Assembly (NCBI GenBank): GCA_903840265.1
Contig: CAIMFH010000070.1
Span: 1 to 50,499, forward strand
Length of the DNA: 50,499 nt
Direction of reading: 5' to 3'
Source of the DNA: an uncultured Schlesneria sp.
Lineage (GTDB): Bacteria > Planctomycetota > Planctomycetia > Planctomycetales > Planctomycetaceae
Part shown: piece after piece, positions 19,341 to 27,751 of the stretch
How positions within the stretch are numbered: position 1 is the first letter of the stretch
How the letters are laid out: every line of letters starts with the position of its first letter
The notes under the pieces: generated by a model
Database searches by the model: none
Seen by the model: the letters and a program-made list of their open reading frames with translations, nothing else
What the model was told of the DNA's origin: nothing
Made by a program: the position numbers and the translations under genes

Positions 19341-21524
19341 TCACTCAGGATCGCTCGGCGGTGCGGCGTGTTGCAGGCAGGCGAGTGTGATGCGGATCGT
19401 GTCGTAGGTCACAGTTCCGCCCAGAGCTTCGAAGATCGGTCTCAGACGGTTGTCGGATTGCTGGCGGCGAGCATCGATAATTTTTCGCGAGGTCGCGTCG
19501 TCGACCCAGGTTGATGGATCGCTGAGTTCTGTTTGATGGATGAACTCGACCAGGTATTCACACACGGTCGCGGGTGCTCGATTGACCGCGAGGCGAACTT
19601 CTTCGATCGATTTGCCTTCCCGGAACAGATCGAAGGCCATTTGCTGGGCGGCAGATGTCGAGATCGCTGAGGCGGCCGCTTCCGGCTGCGGTTTCTTGGA
19701 TGTGGATGCGATGTCCGTTGTTAAACCGCGGGCGGCGGAGTGTTGGGCAATCGCCTGCAGGAAGGTTTCGCCGTATTCGGCCGTCTTCTTGTCGCCGACA
19801 CCGTGCGCTTGCCGAAAGCCGGCTAAAGTGGTGGGGCGCAGCCGAGCTAGGTCACGTAGCGTGGTGTCTGCGAAGACTACGAACGGAGGCACGTTGTGGT
19901 CGGTAGCGATCTGGCGTCGCAGTTGGCGCAGCGTTTCGAACAGGCCCGAATCGACGCCATCCCATGAATCCGCTTCGCTCTTGGCGGCTCGGGATGCGGT
20001 CTTTTTGGCGGCGGCTTGCAGCAGTCGCGGAGTCGACTTGCCGTGCAGCAATTCCCTACCAGTCGGTGTCACCTTAAGGACATTGTAGTCGCCGACTCGA
20101 GTCAAGTAGCCTTGCGAAGCCAGCTGTTCGATCCAGTCGCGAACGTTGGTTTTCTTCTCGTCCTTTAGCAGGCCCCATGTCGATAGTTGATCGTGACCAT
20201 TTTCGACGATGCGGGCTTCGCGCGACCCTGTCAGCACTTGAGCCACGTAGTCGGCTCCGAAGCTTTCTTTCACGCGGACCACGCAGGAGAGAATCTTCTG
20301 GCCGAGAACCAGCGGTTCGGCAACTTGTTCGATCTGCTCCAGACAGACGTCGCAGGCTTCGCAGTTGTCCTTGCCGAACGTTTGGCCGAAATGTTCGACC
20401 AGGACTTTGTGTCGACAGGTCACGCCGTTGCAGAAACGCTCCATCGACTTCAGGCTGTCGTCGGCCTGGCGAAACGCGTCCGCAGGCAGGTCGCTGAGCA
20501 TCTTCCGCCACGTGATGAAGTTGCCCGCCGTCCAGATCAGCCAGCAACTTGCTTCCAATCCATCACGGCCCGCGCGACCTGTCTCTTGCTGATAGTGTTC
20601 CAGCGACTTGGGCGAGCCCGTGTGGATGACATAGCGAACGTTGGATTTGTCGATCCCCATACCGAAAGCGACGGTGGCGACGACGATCTGGATGTCGTCA
20701 TTCAGGAATTCGTCCTGATGCTTGTGCCGTTCCTGATCGCTGAGGCCCGCGTGATACGGTTTGGCTTTGTATCCCGCGCGACGTAAGGCTTCGGCGAGTT
20801 CATCGACTTCGCGGCGTGAGATGCAATAGACGATGCCCGATTCATTCGGGTTCGCGTCGATGACTTCGCGAACTTGTTTCAAGACTTCTTTACGTCGCAC
20901 CACTTTGTAAACGAGATTGGGCCGATCGAATGACCCGACCAATAGTTCAGCGGATTCCAATCCCAACTGTGCGACAATATCGCGGCGGACTTCCTCGGTC
21001 GCGGTGGCGGTATAGGCGTGGACGCCCACCTTGGGGAATCGTGAACGTAACTGGCGCAGCATTCGGTATTCGGGTCGAAAATCATGACCCCAGGCGCTGA
21101 TACAGTGCGCCTCATCGATGGCGATCAGCGAAACTTCGACGTCCGCCAGAAAGTCGAGCATCTTCTGAGTACAAAGTCGCTCGGGCGCGACATACAGCAG
21201 TTTCAGGTTGCCGCTGCGTACGTCGGCGGCAATCTGCTGTCGTTCGGCCGCCGTTTGGGCACTATTCACGCAAGCGGCCGAGATCCCGCATTCCCGCAAC
21301 GTGTCGACTTGATCCTTCATCAGCGAAATCAAGGGCGAGACCACAATCGCGATGCCGGGCATCGTGACTGCCGGGGCTTGAAAACAGATCGATTTCCCGC
21401 CGCCTGTCGGCATCACCACCAGGGAATCCCGATGTTCGACAACGGCCTGCATCGCTTCGGCCTGCAGCGGGCGGAACGAATCGTAGCCCCAGTATCGGAG
21501 CAGCGCATCACGCAGCGGGGTCAT
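19341..21524 (-). CDS. recQ: ATP-dependent DNA helicase RecQ
   Basis: A superfamily 2 3'-5' DNA helicase for recombination and replication restart. Seen in order: Walker A VVMPTGGGKSICFQ (motif I), DEAH box AIDEAHCISAWGHDFRPEY (motif II), SATEE-type region YTATATEEV (motif III), QQETGRAGRDG (motif VI), the zinc-binding segment with Cys residues in CRHKV and CEACDVC, a winged-helix RQC region, an HRDC domain (LRDLARLRPTTLAGF) and a helix-turn-helix-like C-terminus. About 727 residues from ATG 21524, longer than E. coli RecQ (about 610) because of the C-terminal extension. GTG 21545 and TTG 21590 are upstream alternatives. It points away from the large operon starting at 21804. Confidence 0.93.
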   Translation of the reverse strand: MTPLRDALLRYWGYDSFRPLQAEAMQAVVEHRDSLVVMPTGGGKSICFQAPAVTMPGIAIVVSPLISLMKDQVDTLRECGISAACVNSAQTAAERQQIAADVRSGNLKLLYVAPERLCTQKMLDFLADVEVSLIAIDEAHCISAWGHDFRPEYRMLRQLRSRFPKVGVHAYTATATEEVRRDIVAQLGLESAELLVGSFDRPNLVYKVVRRKEVLKQVREVIDANPNESGIVYCISRREVDELAEALRRAGYKAKPYHAGLSDQERHKHQDEFLNDDIQIVVATVAFGMGIDKSNVRYVIHTGSPKSLEHYQQETGRAGRDGLEASCWLIWTAGNFITWRKMLSDLPADAFRQADDSLKSMERFCNGVTCRHKVLVEHFGQTFGKDNCEACDVCLEQIEQVAEPLVLGQKILSCVVRVKESFGADYVAQVLTGSREARIVENGHDQLSTWGLLKDEKKTNVRDWIEQLASQGYLTRVGDYNVLKVTPTGRELLHGKSTPRLLQAAAKKTASRAAKSEADSWDGVDSGLFETLRQLRRQIATDHNVPPFVVFADTTLRDLARLRPTTLAGFRQAHGVGDKKTAEYGETFLQAIAQHSAARGLTTDIASTSKKPQPEAAASAISTSAAQQMAFDLFREGKSIEEVRLAVNRAPATVCEYLVEFIHQTELSDPSTWVDDATSRKIIDARRQQSDNRLRPIFEALGGTVTYDTIRITLACLQHAAPPSDPE

Positions 21525-21803
21525 TGGTTCGGTAGTCGCAGACACAAGGGAACCTGAAGCGGGGGGAAGCGTCAAATAGCGGCGGGACAATCGCTGGGTG
21601 TATTAAGGGTGAATCCGGCGGCGGGGAGTAGTCGGACGCCCACAATGGTGCGTGGCATTTTCCCGATCATCATATCCACAAAGCCGATGCGATTCACGAA
21701 ACTGCAGCAAACAATCATACCGTTGCGACAGGACGCCGTGTAGAATTGGGCGAGACCAAAACTGCCGAAATTTCGTTCGGTGGGATTATGGGTGGAGACC
21801 GCT

Positions 21804-24800
21804 GTGCCGAAGAACCTCAACCGGGAAGAAGTCATTGTCTCGGAGCACCTGGCCGACTTGCGCGGCCGAGTTCGGTTATTGACCTGGGTTTCCGGTTTGT
21901 CGTGGACCGTGCTGGTCTTCTTCGGTGGCTTGCTGGTCTCGGGCTTGCTCGATTGGACCATCCACTTCGATGATCCCGGATTGCGGTTGGTCATTGGAGT
22001 CAGTCTGCTGGGTGCCGCCGGTTTCATGGCGTGGCGACAGTTGATTCTGCCGCTGTTGCAACCGCTGACGACCACGTTTCTGGCTCTGCGAATCGAGCAG
22101 CGTTTTCCCGGCTTACACAGCCGTGTCCTGAGTGCCGTCGAATTCCTGCATCATAAGCTGGATCCCAAGCTGGGTTCGCCCGAGTTGCAGCAGGCCGTCG
22201 TCAAGGACGCCTTGCAGGACTTGGAGAAAATCGAAACGAGTGACGTTGTCGAGACGAAGGCGATCAAACGGATCACGATCGCCGGAGCGGTTCTGTGTGC
22301 CATGATCGCCATCGTGGTGCTATTACATCCGGTCGAGGCGGGGACATCTGTCAAGCGGTTGATGTTTCCGTTCGCCGATTGCCCTTGGCCGCGTCAATTT
22401 GAATTGACCCTGGTCCGCCCGGATATGACGCCGGCGGTTCAAGATCCGGGTCAGCCAATCCTGATCGCCCGCGGCGATACGCTGGAGTTGTATGTCGTTG
22501 ACAAACGCGGTCGGTTGCCGGAACGCGTCTGGTTCGAGCATCGGCTGGGGACGGATGGCGAACTTCAACGAGAACCATTGCGTCAGACAACCCTCCGCGA
22601 TGAGAAAGGAAAAACCAGCGAGGCGGCCGTCATCAGTTGGGTCGCCAGTCGCGGACCGCTCTCGTTTCGTGTAATGGGCGGCGATGACGACACCATGTCA
22701 TTTCAGCAAGTCGAGGTCGTGCAGCCCCCGACGCTGGAGTCGCTGCGCGTCACGGTATCGCCCCCCAAATACGCCGGGCGGTTACCCGAAACATTGCCGC
22801 AGGGCGTCGGCCATGTGCAGGGATTGCTGGGGACCGAGATCACCGTGGTGGCGACGGCAGATAAACCACTGAAGTCAGCGCAACTTCGGGTCGCGGACAA
22901 GCCAGGGAAGCCGCTGAAGATCGGCGAGGATCAACTATCGTTCACGGCGTCATTCAAGATTACCGATCCGGGAGTCACCGGGTATTGGTTTGAGCTGACG
23001 GATGTAGAAGGCTTCAGCGATCCCGAGGCTCCTCGCTTTGAACTGCGTGGCATTGCCGACTCGGTTCCCGATGTCGTGATTGAGCAACCTGTCGCCGACA
23101 TTCTGCTGTCAGCAGACGCTGAGTTGCCCATCAAGATCCTGGCCAAAGATGACCTGGGACTGACCAGTGTTCGCATCTCTTACATCTTGAATGACGACCC
23201 GAAGCCGATCTTGATTCCGCTGGTGACTCACGAGGCCGATACCGAGTCGTTGCTGTTGTCGACGCCGGACTACGTCTGGAAGCTGGCGGAGCTGTCGCTG
23301 CAGCCGGGCAATCGAATTGTGTTTCGCGCGGAAGCGTTGGATTCTTACAACCTGGGTCAGGAAACGCACATCGGCCGAAGTTCGCCACGCACGATTTCGA
23401 TCGTTTCCAAACAGGAAAAGCAGAAGGAACTGGCCGGCCGCGTTGGCGATCTGCTGGAAGATTTGCAACAGGCCACGGCACTGCAACAACGCGCCAAACA
23501 ACAAACGGAAGAGCTGAAAACGCAGTTGAACACCGCCGGTGAACTGCGCATGCAGGACGTGGACCAGTTGCATCGGATCGAGTTGGATCAGCGGCAGGCC
23601 GCTTCGCGGCTGATTCGTCCGGCCGACGGAGTTCAATCACAAGCGCAACAGCTTCAAGAGGAATTTCGCGCCAACAAACTGGACGACGCCGAGATGCAGC
23701 AGCGTCTGAGTCGCATCGTCGATGAATTGTCTCAACTCAGTCGCGACCAGTTGCCCGAGATCGATTCAGCACTGACGCGCGCTTCCAAACAAGCCGAGGT
23801 TCAGTCGCGGCAAGAGGGCGAAAATCCGGAAGCCACTTCGACACCTGACAGCAAACCAGCGAAGTCGTCGCCCGAGCCGCCGCAGCAAAAGGAGCCCGGC
23901 GAGAAAACGCCGACTCCGCCAGATCAGAGCGCGGCAGACAAATCCAATTCCGCCGAATCGACGACTCCCAGCAAAACTGCACCTCGAAGCGCGGTCAATC
24001 CCGAGTTGGAAAGCGCGCTCAGCGATGCCACGACTCAACAGACACGCGCCATGGAAAAGCTGCAGGAGTTGCAGGACTTACTGTCCGAATGGCGCGATCA
24101 GCGCGACGTATCGCGCGAGTTGAATTCGCTGATTAGTGAGCAGGATCAACTGCAGAAAGATGCCGCCGAATTGGGGCAGCAGACCTTGTCGAAATCCGGG
24201 TCGGATTTGACGCCGCAGCAAAAGGCGGATCTGGCGAAAATGGCAACGCGGCAGATGAAGATCGCCGAACAAGTCGATCAGTTTCGCAAGCAGTTGCAGC
24301 AAGCAGCCGACAGTCTGAAAGAACGTGATCGAGACGCCGCAGGCCGTTTCAATGACGCCAAAGAAGAATTGAACTCAGACGGGACCGCGGGCAAGCTGCG
24401 CGAGGCGGCTCAGGATATCGCCGAAAACCAGATGGGGACGGCATCGCAGATGCAGCAGCAGGCGCTGCAGGATCTGCGAGACCTCGACAAACAATTGAAG
24501 CGAGAACCGACCGACGATGCGGAGATGTTGATTAAGCAGATCGAACAGGCTCAGCAGGAATTCGACACGCTCCGCAAAGAACAAGTGGAACTGAAAGAGC
24601 AAACCCAGCAAGCCGCCGGTCAGCCGAATTCGCCCCAGAAGACCGAACAACTGGAACAACTGCGTCAGAAGCAGCAGGAACTGAGTGAGAAAGTCGCTCA
24701 GGCCGAACGTCGTCTGGAACGGTTGCGGCTACGGCCACCGACGGAAGCGGCCGAGCGTGCCAAGGAACGTCTGGATCGAATCAACGATCAGTTGCAGGAT

Positions 24801-25757
24801 CCCGATCAAGCAGATGAAGCGACCGAACAGATGCAGCAGGTTGTCGACGACTTAGAGCAGGTCCAACGGGATTTGGCTCTGGAAAAGCGAGTCGCTCAGG
24901 AGCGACTTGCGGTGGAAGAGTTGGAGCGGATTGAAGACCAGTTGAAGGCGCTGCAAACGCAACAACAGGGAGTCATCACCGAAACAGAACGCTTGGAAGC
25001 CGAACGCGTGGCACGTGGGAGTTTAAGTCGTGGACAGTTGCGTACGCTGCGCGACCTGGCCGAAGTTGAACGCGGACTGCAAGTGGATGCCGAACAGATG
25101 GAGAAGTCGCTAAAGGTTGCCGAAGTCTTCGCGCTGGTGCTGCGACGGACAGCTCGCAGTTTGAAACTGGCAGCGGATCGACTAGCGGACAAGCAATCGG
25201 ATGCCTCGGTGATTGCAGTCGAACGAGACGCATTGAAGAAGATTGAAAGTCTATTGCTAGTGCTGAAAGCCGAAGACGCGAAGCCACCAGGAGACGGTGC
25301 GCAACCGCCACCAGCGGGCCAGCAGCCTGAGGGTGAAGAGAAGCCCCAGCAGGCTCAGCCACCGGGTGAGGCTCTGCCTCAGTTGGCACAGCTCAAACTC
25401 TTGAAGGCGCTGCAGGAAGAGTTTCTGGAACGAACGCAATTACTCGACGGCTTGCGTGACAAAGAGGGCAAGCTCCCCGATCAAGCGGCTCAAGAATTGG
25501 AAGAGCTGGCACGCGAGCAAGCCGAACTCGCCGATTTGACTCGCGATCTGGTCGTGAAGATTCTGCATCGACAACCGGATGCAGAAGAGGTTCCGAAGGA
25601 CGCTGCGAAAGAGAAGGCCCACGAAAAGCCAGAAGCCAAGCCTGCCAAACAGAGCAAAGATAAATCGGATCTAGACTCGTTAGATCTCGATTCGCTCGAC
25701 CCGACTAAACCAAAGAAATCGTCGACCGGCCCGGCGCCCGGAGCGAAGGAAGAATGA
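21804..25757 (+). CDS. large membrane-anchored coiled-coil protein (DUF4175-like)
   Basis: About 1317 residues. Two hydrophobic hairpin segments (WVSGLSWTVLVFFGGLLVSG, and RLVIGVSLLGAAGFMAW) and a third (GAVLCAMIAIVVLL) lie in the first 170 residues. A beta-rich periplasmic-looking domain follows, and from about residue 560 to the end the protein is almost wholly Gln/Glu/Lys/Leu-rich coiled coil. The pattern resembles DUF4175-type proteins that sit near MoxR/aerotolerance gene sets, although no MoxR gene is here. The GTG at 21804 is chosen because GGAG lies six bases upstream; GTG 21780 would add eight residues. The next gene overlaps the stop by four bases. Role unknown; a scaffold or envelope-spanning function is a guess. 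Confidence 0.7.
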   Translation: MPKNLNREEVIVSEHLADLRGRVRLLTWVSGLSWTVLVFFGGLLVSGLLDWTIHFDDPGLRLVIGVSLLGAAGFMAWRQLILPLLQPLTTTFLALRIEQRFPGLHSRVLSAVEFLHHKLDPKLGSPELQQAVVKDALQDLEKIETSDVVETKAIKRITIAGAVLCAMIAIVVLLHPVEAGTSVKRLMFPFADCPWPRQFELTLVRPDMTPAVQDPGQPILIARGDTLELYVVDKRGRLPERVWFEHRLGTDGELQREPLRQTTLRDEKGKTSEAAVISWVASRGPLSFRVMGGDDDTMSFQQVEVVQPPTLESLRVTVSPPKYAGRLPETLPQGVGHVQGLLGTEITVVATADKPLKSAQLRVADKPGKPLKIGEDQLSFTASFKITDPGVTGYWFELTDVEGFSDPEAPRFELRGIADSVPDVVIEQPVADILLSADAELPIKILAKDDLGLTSVRISYILNDDPKPILIPLVTHEADTESLLLSTPDYVWKLAELSLQPGNRIVFRAEALDSYNLGQETHIGRSSPRTISIVSKQEKQKELAGRVGDLLEDLQQATALQQRAKQQTEELKTQLNTAGELRMQDVDQLHRIELDQRQAASRLIRPADGVQSQAQQLQEEFRANKLDDAEMQQRLSRIVDELSQLSRDQLPEIDSALTRASKQAEVQSRQEGENPEATSTPDSKPAKSSPEPPQQKEPGEKTPTPPDQSAADKSNSAESTTPSKTAPRSAVNPELESALSDATTQQTRAMEKLQELQDLLSEWRDQRDVSRELNSLISEQDQLQKDAAELGQQTLSKSGSDLTPQQKADLAKMATRQMKIAEQVDQFRKQLQQAADSLKERDRDAAGRFNDAKEELNSDGTAGKLREAAQDIAENQMGTASQMQQQALQDLRDLDKQLKREPTDDAEMLIKQIEQAQQEFDTLRKEQVELKEQTQQAAGQPNSPQKTEQLEQLRQKQQELSEKVAQAERRLERLRLRPPTEAAERAKERLDRINDQLQDPDQADEATEQMQQVVDDLEQVQRDLALEKRVAQERLAVEELERIEDQLKALQTQQQGVITETERLEAERVARGSLSRGQLRTLRDLAEVERGLQVDAEQMEKSLKVAEVFALVLRRTARSLKLAADRLADKQSDASVIAVERDALKKIESLLLVLKAEDAKPPGDGAQPPPAGQQPEGEEKPQQAQPPGEALPQLAQLKLLKALQEEFLERTQLLDGLRDKEGKLPDQAAQELEELAREQAELADLTRDLVVKILHRQPDAEEVPKDAAKEKAHEKPEAKPAKQSKDKSDLDSLDLDSLDPTKPKKSSTGPAPGAKEE

Positions 25758-26560
25758 TGCGAATGTCTTCCCGTGATTTTCAATACATTGCCATGTTCTT
25801 ACTGGCCGCAAGCCCAGTCGTGGCTGTCGCAGACGATCAGGAACCGCCGAAAAGCGATCCTGCAAAGCAAGCGGATCCCAAAGCGGATGAAGCCAAGGGA
25901 AAAGAAGGTTCATTGCTGGACAAGTTGTCCAAAGAGCTCTTCAAGGATCTGGATGAAGGCCAAGCGAAGAAGCCCGAAAAGGACAACAAGCTGGAGCGAG
26001 CCGCGAATGGAATGCGCGATGCCGGAGACAAGCTGAACGAAAACCAGACCGGCCAGGACACTCGAAAGGTGCAGGAGCAGGTCATTCGCGACTTGGATGA
26101 GCTAATCAAGCAAATGCAGAACCCGCCCCCGCCGCCCCAGGGACAAGGGGGAGGTGGCGGTGGTGGAGGGAGCAGCAGCAGCAGTGGGTCCGGAAAGGGA
26201 AGCCAGTCCCAGATGCAAAAGCTTGGCGGCGGGCAGGGTCAGTCTGGACAGAAGTCTGGACAAGGTAAATCGGGCAAGGCCAGTCAGGGCCAGCAGGGGA
26301 CTGAATCGAGCAAATCGGGCGGCCAGGAGAAGAAAGTCGCCGAAGGTTCCGAAGAGCGATCAGAGTCGGAACGTAAGGCGTCGGAAGAGGCTGCTCGGAA
26401 GAAGAAACTAGAGATGGATGTCTGGGGCCATCTACCGCCGCATCTGCGCGATCAGTTGCTCAACACCTATGGCGAGAAGGTGCTGCCGAAGTATCAGAAC
26501 CTGGTGAAGCAGTTCTATGAAGCGCTTTCGGAGCAGGGCGATACGGGGCCTCGGCGTTAG
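25754..26560 (+). CDS. secreted Gly/Ser-rich protein of the coiled-coil operon, unknown function
   Basis: 268 residues. A signal peptide (YIAMFLLAASPVVAVA) is followed by an acidic, Lys-rich stretch, a low-complexity block of Pro, Gly and Ser at about residues 115-150, then a Gln/Gly/Ser-rich linker. The last 55 residues look folded: MDVWGHLPPHLRDQLLNTYG and VLPKYQNLVKQFYEALSEQG. The ATG overlaps the upstream stop in an ATGA arrangement, so translational coupling is likely. Three closely spaced ATGs make the exact start uncertain. The conserved-looking C-terminus rather than the linker is probably the functional part. Confidence 0.72.
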   Translation: MMRMSSRDFQYIAMFLLAASPVVAVADDQEPPKSDPAKQADPKADEAKGKEGSLLDKLSKELFKDLDEGQAKKPEKDNKLERAANGMRDAGDKLNENQTGQDTRKVQEQVIRDLDELIKQMQNPPPPPQGQGGGGGGGGSSSSSGSGKGSQSQMQKLGGGQGQSGQKSGQGKSGKASQGQQGTESSKSGGQEKKVAEGSEERSESERKASEEAARKKKLEMDVWGHLPPHLRDQLLNTYGEKVLPKYQNLVKQFYEALSEQGDTGPRR

Positions 26561-26590
26561 TCGCAGTGAATCTTCTGGAACCAGTTCACG

Positions 26591-27529
26591 ATGTTTCGCA
26601 ATCTTGATCTACCACCGGGTGTGACGGCACCGCCGACTGCGGCCACATTTGTCGCGTTCACCGAAGGGCCAGCGTGTGACGCCAGCGGCGATGTCTATTT
26701 CACCGACATTGTCAATAACCGCATCCTGAAACTGGACGCGAAGACGAAGCGATACGAAACATTTCGCGAACCGAGTGGCCGTGCCAACGGCCTGTTGCTT
26801 GATGTTCAGGGCCGACTATTGGCGTGCGAGGGGAATGAATTCTGCCCCAATGACGGCAATCGCCGGGTCACTCGAACGGACATGAAGACGGGTGCGATCG
26901 AAGTTCTCGTGGATCACTGGCACGGGAAACGGCTGAATTCGCCCAACGATATCGCTGCTTGTTCGAACGGGCGATTGTTCTTTACCGATCCGTGCTACTA
27001 CGATCGGACGACGATGGAACTGGATCACGATTCGGTATTCCGGATTGAACCCGACGGCACCGTTGCCTGTGTCTTGTCGCAACCGGAGATCCAGCGACCC
27101 AATGGGATCGCGCTGAGTCCAGACGAACGAACCATGTATGTCGTCGATAGCTGTCCGTTCGCGGATGGAAATCGAAAGATCTGGGCATTCGATCTCAACG
27201 ACGATGGTAATCTTCGCAATCAGCGCCTGGTGATCGATTTCGCACCCGGTCGAGGTGGCGATGGGATGTGCGTTGATTCGCAAGGGACGCTGTACATAGC
27301 GGCGGGGGTGTCGCGAGCACGCCATGCGAATGAGACGGCCGACGTGCAACCCGGCGTCTATGTGGTCCGGCCGGATGGCAAGCTGCTGGGTTGTATTCCT
27401 GTGTTCGAAGATGTGATCACAAATTGTACTTGGGGCGGGGTTGATCTGCGGACGTTGTACATCACCGCCGGGAAGACATTGTATCATGTGCGAGTCGAAG
27501 TCCCGGGTTGGGTCGTCCATCGGAAGTGA
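26591..27529 (+). CDS. SMP-30/gluconolactonase-like beta-propeller protein
   Basis: A 312-residue calcium-dependent lactonase-fold protein. It shows the family signatures in order: EGPACDASGDVYFTDIVNN near residue 30, GRANGLLLDVQGRLLACEG at about 62-80, RLNSPNDIAACSNGRLFFTD at about 115-135 and RPNGIALSPDERTMYVVDS at about 175-195. The Glu, two Asn and Asp positions expected to bind the divalent metal are present. Its natural substrate is unknown; sugar lactones are typical. No signal peptide is obvious. It lies 30 bases after the Gly/Ser-rich gene, inside the same gene string. Confidence 0.85.
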   Translation: MFRNLDLPPGVTAPPTAATFVAFTEGPACDASGDVYFTDIVNNRILKLDAKTKRYETFREPSGRANGLLLDVQGRLLACEGNEFCPNDGNRRVTRTDMKTGAIEVLVDHWHGKRLNSPNDIAACSNGRLFFTDPCYYDRTTMELDHDSVFRIEPDGTVACVLSQPEIQRPNGIALSPDERTMYVVDSCPFADGNRKIWAFDLNDDGNLRNQRLVIDFAPGRGGDGMCVDSQGTLYIAAGVSRARHANETADVQPGVYVVRPDGKLLGCIPVFEDVITNCTWGGVDLRTLYITAGKTLYHVRVEVPGWVVHRK

Positions 27530-27560
27530 GTTCGATTCGGTACTGTAGGGGAGTGGATTG

Positions 27561-27728
27561 GTGAAGCATCAGATTGGTGTGGGGCTGCAGTTTCTGGTGT
27601 TGACGGCGACACCCTTAATCTCATGGTGGCAGCTTCAGTTTGGGTTCAATTTAATCTGGATGCCGGCACTGCTGGTGGTGGCCATCCTGTTGTTCTGGAT
27701 TGGAACTCGCTTGCGTGAGTCGAGTTGA
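27561..27728 (+). CDS. 55-residue two-helix membrane protein
   Basis: A small gene starting with GTG at 27561, behind GGGGAG at about 27548-27553. The product has two hydrophobic stretches (VGLQFLVLTATPLISWWQL and LIWMPALLVVAILLFWIG) and a short charged tail (TRLRESS). It is likely an integral membrane protein with both ends on one side. Its stop codon overlaps a possible TTG start of the next gene by four bases. I do not recognise the family. Its position inside a tightly packed operon and the good ribosome binding site are the main support. Confidence 0.65.
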   Translation: MKHQIGVGLQFLVLTATPLISWWQLQFGFNLIWMPALLVVAILLFWIGTRLRESS

Positions 27729-27751
27729 GCGGTTGCGGGAAGAGGTTATTC

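Noticed and set aside
21571-21803. Promoter pair TTGCGA/TAGAAT upstream of the coiled-coil operon
   Set aside because: The spacer is only 12 bases, too short for a sigma-70 promoter, so the real promoter could not be placed.
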